A stretch of 6,893 bases of DNA, from contig JAUWWJ010000085.1 in NCBI GenBank assembly GCA_030616935.1, positions 1 to 6,893 on the forward strand. Direction: 5' to 3'. The notes beneath the pieces are model-generated. The model had not been told where the DNA came from. It saw only the letters and a program-made list of their open reading frames with translations, and searched no databases. This stretch comes from Planctomycetaceae bacterium. Lineage in GTDB: Bacteria > Planctomycetota > Planctomycetia > Pirellulales > UBA1268. Of this stretch, positions 1 to 6,088 are shown one piece after another (position 1 is the first letter of the stretch; every line of letters starts with the position of its first letter). A program made the translations under genes and the position numbers.

Positions 1-403
1 CTCTGTTGAAATTGCTACGAATCGCAGCCATTTCTGCCGTTGCTGGTAAACGTTCCCTCGATCACCAAGCGCACTGGGCGCCACAAAACAACGTCTTTGT
101 ATGAACTTCGGCTGATTTGGTGCTCCATTCAGAGAGGCTTTTCTTTTGCACCCCCTGCACTACCGACATGGTTTATTCTGCCTAACCCTCAAGGTAGGAG
201 TTTTGGGAATAAAGCGTGCAGAACTAGCAGGAAAAGGGCCCTTTGGAGAGGGTGGGGTGGCTGCGTAGACTGCAGGGGCGGTGCTGGCGTGACTGGTTTC
301 TTGTCGAAATTGGACTGTTTGAGTCGTGCCAGAGCCCCTACAGTCTCGATCGAATTGATTTCCGGAAGTTGGTTGTCAAAGAAGTTGATCAAGGAGATGG
401 CGT
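1..403. other. Left-edge region with no supportable gene; leader of the cvpA-like gene
   Basis: No reading frame here looks like a real protein. The longest rightward frame (40-414, TTG start) would encode a Cys-, Trp- and Arg-rich peptide with no recognisable domain, and it runs into the better supported GTG start at 404. Two short frames are open to the left edge and could be gene ends: a rightward one stopping with TGA at 102-104, and a leftward one running off at base 1. Neither is long enough to judge. A G-rich stretch lies at about 245-280. I found no tRNA-like T-loop and no convincing -35/-10 promoter pair, although a promoter for the downstream rightward gene should lie here. Confidence 0.5.
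391..396 (+). promoter_or_regulatory. Ribosome binding site AAGGAG of the CvpA-like gene
   Basis: AAGGAG is a strong Shine-Dalgarno match, 7 bases before the GTG at 404. It decides the start. The ATG at 397 follows it directly with no spacing and lies in another frame, one that stops after six codons, and the CvpA domain frame begins at the GTG. Confidence 0.8.
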
Positions 404-1282
404 GTGGCGATTGATAGCTATGACATGGTGATGCTTGGGCTTCTGGCTACTGCGGGAATCCTCGGCTATTTCAAGGGAATAGTCTGGCAAATCGCATGGA
501 TTGCTGGAATCTGCCTGAGTTCTTACGTTTCGCTTCGTTTTAGTGGGGAACTTTCTTCGTTTATCGGTCAACCACCGCCTTGGAACAGGCTTCTGGCAAT
601 GCTTGCTCTCTATGTGGGCACATCCCTGGTTGTGTGGATTGTATTCGGGTTTGTGTCTTCATTGATAAACGCAGTTCACCTTTCGGCGTTTGATCACCAG
701 TTGGGTTTGCTGTTTGGTCTGGCGAAAGGCTCTCTCATTTGCGTGGTTGTAACGTTTTTTGCAGTTACGATGATGCCAGCGTACCGGGGTGAAATAACAG
801 GTAGTCAGAGTGGTCAGATTGTCGCAAAGCTCATTGGTGAGGCGGATCAATTCCTGCCGGCAGACATTCATGAAACAGTAGATCCGTTCCTGCAGCAGTT
901 TCGTCAGCAATTTGATGGTGATGGTGGGCGTTCACTGCAAGGTGGTGTGGCGGGTAAATCGAACCAAAACGGAGGCGCCTCCTGGCAGAGTGTGCTGGAG
1001 GGCGTGACCTCAGTTGCCGCTTGGGCTGGCGTTGAAACAGATCATTCGTCTGGAGAGAAGGGGGCTTCGATACCATCCTCAGTGGAAGCAGCTGCCGCGT
1101 GGATGAGTTCACCACGCTCTTCCGAAACGGGTGTTCAGGCTGCCGGTCGGTATCTCGATCAGAAGTCTGCATTTGGTGGCAGTAACGTATCGGTGCCCGC
1201 CGGCATTCTGAATCAGCAGCCAGGAAATGTGCCGCAGCGGTTTCCAGTTGGTACGCAGACTCCGCTTCCTGTCCGGCCTTAG
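404..1282 (+). CDS. CvpA family membrane protein with a long polar C-terminal tail
   Basis: A 292-aa inner-membrane protein. The N-terminal half matches the CvpA family (colicin V production protein): about four hydrophobic segments near residues 6-22, 26-44, 63-86 and 99-122, a short Asp-containing N-terminus, a Gly-x-x-x-Gly step (G21, G25) between helices 1 and 2, and the family's 'D-x-x-x-G' turn (D97-H-Q-L-G101) before helix 4. CvpA homologues are often linked to envelope homeostasis, but the biochemical role is not settled. Residues from about 130 to 292 form a Gly/Ser/Gln/Pro-rich, weakly conserved-looking tail. Most CvpA proteins are about 160-180 aa, so this tail is an extension, probably disordered. 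The GTG start is supported by AAGGAG 7 bases upstream. The gene stands alone on this strand and converges on accA. The family call is firm; the cellular role is not. Confidence 0.8.
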   Translation: MAIDSYDMVMLGLLATAGILGYFKGIVWQIAWIAGICLSSYVSLRFSGELSSFIGQPPPWNRLLAMLALYVGTSLVVWIVFGFVSSLINAVHLSAFDHQLGLLFGLAKGSLICVVVTFFAVTMMPAYRGEITGSQSGQIVAKLIGEADQFLPADIHETVDPFLQQFRQQFDGDGGRSLQGGVAGKSNQNGGASWQSVLEGVTSVAAWAGVETDHSSGEKGASIPSSVEAAAAWMSSPRSSETGVQAAGRYLDQKSAFGGSNVSVPAGILNQQPGNVPQRFPVGTQTPLPVRP

Positions 1283-1460
1283 AGCGAGGGCACGAGGCAT
1301 CAGGGGAGAGTGGCTCTAGAAAGTTCCATATTGGCTGCAAAACAGGACAGAAACCGGACATAACAGACATTATCGGACGTTAGAGAAGGGGTGGAAACAG
1401 CCAAGATATGACCTTTTTTGTTGCAGTGCCCCCTGCTTCGGTCGATCATCTCGGGGCTGT

Positions 1461-2420
1461 TCAGTCTTCCAGGAAGGCACCCATACGGCGAAATTTGTCG
1501 TAACGATTCTCGACAAGTTTTTCAATTGGCAGGCTGACCAATTCCTTGAGGGTTCGCTCAAGGAATGTCTTGAGTCGAGCTGCCATTAAACGGGGATCGC
1601 GATGCGCACCACCCCGAGGTTCATCAATGACTTTATCAATTACGCCGAACACTTTCAGGTCCCACGCTCGCATCCTTAACGCCCGAGCAGCATCGGCCTT
1701 GAATTCAGCGCTTTTCCAGAGAATGCCAGCGCAGCCCTCGGGCGAGATGACGCTGTAATACGCATGTTCAAGAATTGCGACACGGTCCCCAACACCGATT
1801 CCCAACGCTCCTCCAGATCCCCCTTCACCAATTACAACACAAATAATCGGTACCTTCAGCGAAGCCATTAGAAACATGCTTTCGGCAATCACTTGCGCTT
1901 GCCCACGTTCTTCAGCGCCGACCCCCGGATAGGCTCCAGGCGTATCAATGAGGCAAATCACGGGCAGGCCGTACTTCGCCGCCAATCGCATTTTCCCCAT
2001 CGCTTTGCGATATCCTTCGGGATGAGCGCAACCAAAGTGGCAGGCCTGTTTCTCAGCGAGCGTTTTCCCTTTCTGGTGACCGATAACAAGGACTTTGTGA
2101 CGATCGATTTTCGCAAATCCGGTGAGCATGGCAGGGTCATCACCAAAAGCCTTGTCGCCATGGAGTTCAACAAATTCATCAAAAACAAGCCCTAAGTAGT
2201 CACTCGTTTTTGGACGATTTGGATGTCTCGCGACTTCGACGGTCTGCCATGGGTCAAGATTGCCAAAGATTTGTTTTTGGAGATCGGCACATTCTCGACG
2301 AAGTTGTTGAACTTCTTCTTGAGACTGCTGGCCCAATGGTGCTGTTTCGAGGTCAGCAATTTTGTCCTCGAGTTCATAAATAGGTTTTTCTAAAGGCAAA
2401 CGATGGAGTCCGCGGGCCAT
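1461..2420 (-). CDS. accA: Acetyl-CoA carboxylase carboxyltransferase subunit alpha
   Basis: AccA pairs with AccD (not in this window) to form the carboxyltransferase that moves CO2 from biotin on AccB to acetyl-CoA, giving malonyl-CoA for fatty acid synthesis in the cytosol. The 319-aa length matches the usual size. The N-terminal ~55 residues are a helical, Glu/Gln-rich region starting with a PLEKPIYELE-type motif. The crotonase-like carboxyltransferase core follows, with PEGYRKA (134-140), DTPGAYPG (159-166), the oxyanion-hole Gly cluster GEGGSGGAL (198-206) and a later SPEGCAGILWK. A GTG 11 codons upstream (2453) is in frame. I prefer the ATG at 2420 because it has AGGGA 7 bases before it and gives the usual N-terminus. 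It is the last gene of the leftward block, 61 bases after the kinase, and no strong terminator follows it. Confidence 0.96.
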   Translation of the reverse strand: MARGLHRLPLEKPIYELEDKIADLETAPLGQQSQEEVQQLRRECADLQKQIFGNLDPWQTVEVARHPNRPKTSDYLGLVFDEFVELHGDKAFGDDPAMLTGFAKIDRHKVLVIGHQKGKTLAEKQACHFGCAHPEGYRKAMGKMRLAAKYGLPVICLIDTPGAYPGVGAEERGQAQVIAESMFLMASLKVPIICVVIGEGGSGGALGIGVGDRVAILEHAYYSVISPEGCAGILWKSAEFKADAARALRMRAWDLKVFGVIDKVIDEPRGGAHRDPRLMAARLKTFLERTLKELVSLPIEKLVENRYDKFRRMGAFLED

Positions 2421-2427
2421 GGTGGTA

Positions 2428-2432
2428 TCCCT
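2428..2432 (-). promoter_or_regulatory. Ribosome binding site of accA
   Basis: Leftward reading gives AGGGA 7 bases before the ATG at 2420. It favours that start over the in-frame GTG at 2453. Confidence 0.6.
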
Positions 2433-2463
2433 GGAGTAACAAAAACAACCCACGTATTCTCGC

Positions 2464-2481
2464 CGGCAGACCGAACTGCCG
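2464..2481 (-). other. Intercistronic hairpin between the kinase gene and accA
   Basis: A perfect 6-bp GC-rich stem, CGGCAG / CTGCCG, encloses a 6-base loop and directly abuts the kinase stop codon (2482-2484). In the leftward direction a run of five T follows, but only after about 19 bases, so it does not fit a classic intrinsic terminator. It could be an RNA-processing or stability element, or a weak attenuator lowering or separating accA expression from the upstream genes. The structure is seen in the sequence; the role is inferred. Confidence 0.4.
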
Positions 2482-3351
2482 TCAATCGGCTTTCTTGGAT
2501 GCCGCAGAGCGAGCCTTTGGAGTCAGGAATGGTGTGTTGCGAAGGTGTGCAGCAACTTCGGCCATGGAAGAAGGCCTTTCCGTCGGTCGTTTAGCAAGAA
2601 GTTCACGAATGAATTGGTCGAGTTCTGGTGTGACGCCGGGGTTTGTTGCTGATGCAAATGGCGGCGTTGCGTACAGTTGTTTGCTGAGGAGTTCCTGTTG
2701 AGTCGATCCGGTGAACGGAGTATGGCCGGTAACGAGCTCGTAAAGGAGGCAACCGAACGAGTAGATGTCTCCAGCATACCCCACACGACTTCCCCGAATC
2801 TGTTCTGGTGACATGTAGCTTGGTGATCCTTGGACAGTCCTCTTCATTGGTATTATTTGAGAGAGAATTCCTGGTGGTCGTGAGGCGATGCCGAGATCAA
2901 TGAGCCTGATGTTCCCTGAGTCATCAACAAGAATATTTTCTGGTTTGAGGTCACGGTGGACCCAGCGTTTCTCGTGAAGATGGCTAATTGCATCGGCGGC
3001 ATTTTGTGCAATGAACTGTGCTTGACCCATAATCGACTCTATGCCAGCAGTAAGACGCATTTTTAAATTCGGGTGTCGGAATAATTCCATGACAAGGTGG
3101 GGTAGCTGGCCAGCTGTTGAATAGCGTTCTATATGAATTATTCCAGAATGGTTAAGTGAGTTGCTCACGATGAGTTCATGCTTGAGAATTTGACGGATGC
3201 CCTTGTCAGATACCGACTCAGGGGACACGAGTTTTACTGCAACACGTTTGGTCTGGCTCTCATCGGAGGCTTCCCAGATTTGGCATTTACGGCCGACGCC
3301 GAGTTGACGAACAAGTCTGAGGGAACCAAGTTGTTCAGGAGGACGAGCCAT
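2482..3351 (-). CDS. Hanks-type serine/threonine protein kinase, cytosolic, kinase domain only
   Basis: A 289-aa protein that is almost entirely one protein kinase domain (about residues 11-270) plus a short Ala/Lys-rich tail. Visible motifs: a Gly-rich loop GVGRKC (18-23), the VAVK lysine K40, a helix-C glutamate E59, the catalytic loop HRDLKPEN (132-139, D134), DLG in place of DFG (152-154), the activation segment GSPSYMSPE (175-183), and the DIYSFG motif with D195. All residues for phosphotransfer are present, so it is probably active. The third glycine of the usual GxGxxG loop is Cys (C23). There is no membrane segment or sensor domain, so it should be cytosolic, with input by partner or ligand binding. 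The ATG lies inside the end of truA (17-base overlap) without a clear Shine-Dalgarno, which suggests translational coupling. Substrates are unknown; the neighbours AccA, Asd and TruA are candidates by context only. Confidence 0.93.
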   Translation of the reverse strand: MARPPEQLGSLRLVRQLGVGRKCQIWEASDESQTKRVAVKLVSPESVSDKGIRQILKHELIVSNSLNHSGIIHIERYSTAGQLPHLVMELFRHPNLKMRLTAGIESIMGQAQFIAQNAADAISHLHEKRWVHRDLKPENILVDDSGNIRLIDLGIASRPPGILSQIIPMKRTVQGSPSYMSPEQIRGSRVGYAGDIYSFGCLLYELVTGHTPFTGSTQQELLSKQLYATPPFASATNPGVTPELDQFIRELLAKRPTERPSSMAEVAAHLRNTPFLTPKARSAASKKAD

Positions 3352-4132
3352 TACGCACTGCTACTGTTTGTGGTTTGAGATTGATTTGTAAAAGCAAAAG
3401 ACCTTGCGGTGGCGCAGTTGGGCCTGCGCTTGTTCGATTTCGGTCGTTAAGCACATTGCCGACCCATGTTTGTGGGCGTTTACTCGCGCCAACCATAAGT
3501 AGTGTGCCAGCGATAATTCTCACCATATTATAGAGGAAACCATTTCCCTCGATCTCAATCCAGATTTCAGAATCGGGAGTGGATTCTCCTCCATCCCGTC
3601 TCTGAATGGTCAGGTCATTGATTTTGCGCACTTTTGAGGTGCGAGGAGACGACGGGTTTTCAAAACTGGTGAAGTCGTGCTCACCAACCAGAAAGGAAGA
3701 AGCTTCCCGCATAGCCGAAACGTTTAAGCGAGAATTCCATTGCCAAACAAATGGCCGAGCGAGCACGGGTCGAACTTCTCCGTCATGAATGCGATAGCGA
3801 TATCGTTTTGTTACGGCGTCGGAAATAGGATTAAAAGAAGAACTCACTTCACTTGAACGGAGCACCACAACATCCTTTGGAAGATGAGCATTGAGCGCTC
3901 GTCGCCAAACATCCGGCGTGAATGGGCTTGATGTCGTGAAGCTGGCTACCTGATCTGCGGCATGAACACCGGCATCTGTCCGGCTGCTGCCCTTTGGTAC
4001 GACTGTTTCCCCACAGATGCTCTGAATGGCGTCACTGAGAACGCCCTGTACCGTTCGTTGGTCGGGTTGAATCTGCCATCCACTGAACTGTTCCCCGTTG
4101 TATGCAAGCCGGAGCTGTAGTGTTCGGCTCAT
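3335..4132 (-). CDS. truA: tRNA pseudouridine(38-40) synthase
   Basis: TruA converts uridines at positions 38-40 in the tRNA anticodon arm to pseudouridine. The 265-aa product has the family landmarks: the N-terminal AYNGEQFSGWQ strand and loop (10-20), the catalytic block RTDAGVHA (51-58) with Asp53, KRYRY (109-113) with the conserved Tyr111, the GEHDF/SFEN region (150-159), and GNGFLYNMVRIIAG (196-209) near the C-terminus with Arg205. The frame stays open upstream to 4216. I chose the ATG at 4132 because it gives the standard TruA N-terminus and overlaps the asd stop as ATGA. The preceding Shine-Dalgarno is weak, consistent with ribosome re-initiation after asd. Its own end overlaps the kinase start by 17 bases. 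Identification is firm. Confidence 0.95.
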   Translation of the reverse strand: MSRTLQLRLAYNGEQFSGWQIQPDQRTVQGVLSDAIQSICGETVVPKGSSRTDAGVHAADQVASFTTSSPFTPDVWRRALNAHLPKDVVVLRSSEVSSSFNPISDAVTKRYRYRIHDGEVRPVLARPFVWQWNSRLNVSAMREASSFLVGEHDFTSFENPSSPRTSKVRKINDLTIQRRDGGESTPDSEIWIEIEGNGFLYNMVRIIAGTLLMVGASKRPQTWVGNVLNDRNRTSAGPTAPPQGLLLLQINLKPQTVAVRNGSSS

Positions 4133-5139
4133 TCCATCATTTCTCGTGCAAGGTGCTCGGCAATTTGAACTGCATTCGTTGCGGCCCCTTTCCGTAGGTT
4201 GTCCGAAACGCACCACATCGCAAGAGAGTTTTGGCCCGATGGGTCGCGTCGGATACGACCGACAAAGACATCGTCCAGGCCTCCGGCATTGCGTGGCATC
4301 GGATAGGTGGATTCAGAAAGATTGTCATTGACGGTAACGCCGGGAAATGCGGATAAAAGATGTGTGGCTTCCTCTGGGGTGAGAGGCTTCTCGGTCTCGA
4401 TTATTAAACTTTCGCTATGGGCGTCGGCGACTGGAACCCGGACACATGTAGCGCATACACCAATTGTGCTGTCGTTAAATATCTTTTGAGTCTCCTGGAC
4501 CATTTTCACTTCTTCACTTGTGTTGCCCCCCTCTTTTGCTGATCCAATCTGCGGAATGAGATTGGCTGCAATCGGGTGAGTGAAAATATTGGATTCTTCT
4601 GGTGACTTGTTGAGCCATGCCTTCATTCCCTGCCTCAGTTCTTGCGTTGCAGCTATTCCTGCGCCGCTGACAGCTTGGTAGGTGCTCACGAGTACACGTC
4701 GAACGTTCGCTGCGTCGTGGAGTGGTTTCATTACCATTACCATCTGCGTCGTGGAGCAATTCGGGCTAGCAATAATGCCATTATGGAGGCTGATTGCTTC
4801 TGGGTTAATTTCAGGAATGACCAGAGGGACATCCGGTTGCATTCGGAAGTAAGCACTTTCATCGACAACAACAGTGCCGTGTTCTACCGCCCAAGGAACG
4901 AATTGAGCAGCGACTTCATCCGGTGTGCTGCCAATTGCTATTTCTACACCTTGAAAAGCATCAGGAGTGAGAGCTTCCACGGTAAGAGTTTCTTCTCCGC
5001 ATTCAATTGTTTTGCCTGCAGATCGTGGCGAAGCAAGAAGCTTTATATTTTTTGCTGGAAATTTTCGGCTCACAATTTGCTCGAGAATGATTTTCCCAAC
5101 GGCACCAGTAGCGCCGACAATGGCAAGCGTATTGATCAT
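4129..5139 (-). CDS. asd: Aspartate-semialdehyde dehydrogenase
   Basis: Asd reduces aspartyl-4-phosphate to aspartate-4-semialdehyde with NADPH, the branch point to lysine, diaminopimelate, threonine and methionine. The 336-aa length is normal. It opens with the Rossmann motif GATGAVG (9-15). The catalytic Cys128 sits in SPNCSTTQ (125-132). It also has YQAVSGAG (154-161), the SEEVKMVQET dimer/substrate segment (208-217), and VRVPVADAHSE (233-243) with substrate-binding Arg234 and acid/base His241. The stretch usually reading FSAGGS in bacterial Asd is instead GSTPDE (70-75), and the usual DNSSAFR reads DESAYFR (93-99). With all catalytic residues kept, this looks like a lineage variant rather than loss of function. 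AGGA lies 8 bases before the ATG. It sits 22 bases after the HTTM gene and overlaps truA by 4 bases. Confidence 0.93.
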   Translation of the reverse strand: MINTLAIVGATGAVGKIILEQIVSRKFPAKNIKLLASPRSAGKTIECGEETLTVEALTPDAFQGVEIAIGSTPDEVAAQFVPWAVEHGTVVVDESAYFRMQPDVPLVIPEINPEAISLHNGIIASPNCSTTQMVMVMKPLHDAANVRRVLVSTYQAVSGAGIAATQELRQGMKAWLNKSPEESNIFTHPIAANLIPQIGSAKEGGNTSEEVKMVQETQKIFNDSTIGVCATCVRVPVADAHSESLIIETEKPLTPEEATHLLSAFPGVTVNDNLSESTYPMPRNAGGLDDVFVGRIRRDPSGQNSLAMWCVSDNLRKGAATNAVQIAEHLAREMME

Positions 5140-5147
5140 GAATTCTG

Positions 5148-5151
5148 TCCT
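5148..5151 (-). promoter_or_regulatory. Ribosome binding site of asd
   Basis: AGGA in leftward reading, 8 bases before the asd ATG at 5139, in the 22-base gap after the HTTM gene. It gives asd its own initiation site, unlike truA and the kinase, which rely on overlap. Confidence 0.5.
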
Positions 5152-5161
5152 GTGGCAAGTT

Positions 5162-6088
5162 TTAATCTGTGTGGATTTGGAGTGTATCCAGATCTAAAGG
5201 AAGAAAAGCCATGTTAGCAATTAGCATAGCGATCCCGAACTCCATCATGCCCATCGTAAGCCCAATTCCCAAGTGAACGAAGGCCGCCATCGCCAAAACC
5301 AGTGGTCGTGTTAAACGAGGCCATATTAGCGCGGAGTATGAGACTTCCCAAAATAGCGTTCCAAGCGTAAGGGCATTGATAAGTAGTGGATGCCAGGCAA
5401 GAAATGTGAGGTCAATCGTGCGGTATTGGATATTGGCTACCGCACCCCAGAGTGCGGTGCCTTCCCACCAGCTTGCCCCAAGCAATTTCCCACACCCAGA
5501 GAAGAAATAGAGTATGCACAGATGGACCTGAATGAGCCTCAACGCAATCGTTGTTTCAGTGTTTGGTACGGACTGCTTTTTCCGGAAAATACTGTCCACT
5601 GATAGGCGGGCTCCCGCGGTGCCAATGATCAGGGGTACGAGCATGATCCCAAGAACGTCATCAAATCCAAAGGTATTCAGCGGTGCGCGATTCACAGCAC
5701 TCACATATCCGGCAAAAGCAATGCATGCTGCAGGCCTGGTGAGAAGCCCAACGGATAGTGAAATTGAGGCGAGAAGGCTTACGGCTGTGAGTGACTTTGT
5801 CGCGAGGAGTGTTTGCGCCGGGAAGTACCAACTCCAGTGCCAGGGCTGATCATTGAGTCGCCAGACATTTCCGGCTGATTGCCAGCCGCTGAGGCCGAAG
5901 AAGCCTTCTTGATCAAGCAACCAGACAAAGTTTGACCATGCCAGGAGCGAGCCAACGAAAATCCTCAGCACGCTCAGGAGGAAAGGGTTTGATGGCGTAA
6001 ACCAGAATGCCGTCCAAGCCGTCCACCAGGAGGCGAACCAGTTCAGGCTTCCTCGACCAGAAAAAAAATCACCAAATTTGGGCTTCAT
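5162..6088 (-). CDS. HTTM-domain (vitamin K-dependent gamma-carboxylase-like) multi-pass membrane protein
   Basis: A 308-aa, Trp-rich integral membrane protein with several hydrophobic segments, roughly at residues 36-58, 94-116, 119-134, 143-160, 181-200, 228-256 and 262-297. The layout fits the HTTM family, related to the membrane half of vitamin K-dependent gamma-glutamyl carboxylase: an early R-x-x-x-G helix (R42, G46), the N-x-x-x-x-x-FGFDD turn (138-144), the Q-V-H...YFFSGCGKLLGASWWEG block (187-210), and a late helix carrying H272. Lys201 in the YFFSG-x-x-K block falls where the carboxylase has its proposed catalytic lysine (alignment from memory). Many bacterial HTTM proteins have no known reaction, so none is assigned. 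The ATG at 6088 has GAAGG 7 bases upstream and overlaps the stop of the upstream gene as ATGA. An in-frame GTG at 6109 is less likely. The large soluble C-terminal domain of true carboxylases is absent. Confidence 0.8.
   Translation of the reverse strand: MKPKFGDFFSGRGSLNWFASWWTAWTAFWFTPSNPFLLSVLRIFVGSLLAWSNFVWLLDQEGFFGLSGWQSAGNVWRLNDQPWHWSWYFPAQTLLATKSLTAVSLLASISLSVGLLTRPAACIAFAGYVSAVNRAPLNTFGFDDVLGIMLVPLIIGTAGARLSVDSIFRKKQSVPNTETTIALRLIQVHLCILYFFSGCGKLLGASWWEGTALWGAVANIQYRTIDLTFLAWHPLLINALTLGTLFWEVSYSALIWPRLTRPLVLAMAAFVHLGIGLTMGMMEFGIAMLIANMAFLPLDLDTLQIHTD

Noticed and set aside
189..392. Leftward 67-aa frame (TTG start)
   Set aside because: No ribosome binding site, no recognisable family, and a hydrophobic, Pro/Leu-rich end typical of chance frames.
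40..414. Rightward 124-aa frame with TTG start ending just inside the cvpA-like gene
   Set aside because: Composition rich in Cys, Trp, Arg and Ser, no domain, weak start, and it overlaps a well supported ribosome binding site and start.
243..431. Rightward 62-aa frame overlapping the cvpA-like start
   Set aside because: No Shine-Dalgarno or family resemblance; it runs into the coding start of the better supported gene in another frame.
831..1370. Leftward 179-aa frame antisense to the cvpA-like gene
   Set aside because: Rich in His, Arg, Pro and Ser with no domain; it is the antisense shadow of the Gln/Ser-rich tail.
1374..1440. Possible terminator around the T6 run between cvpA-like gene and accA
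   Set aside because: No stem of useful length directly precedes the T run on the rightward strand, and on the leftward strand the run is A, not T.
1557..1574. Inverted repeat CTCAAG / CTTGAG
   Set aside because: Lies inside accA coding sequence with a short stem and no T tract; probably chance.
4642..5217. Rightward 191-aa frame antisense to asd
   Set aside because: Cys-, Phe- and Ser-rich composition typical of an antisense frame; asd on the other strand has full catalytic motifs.
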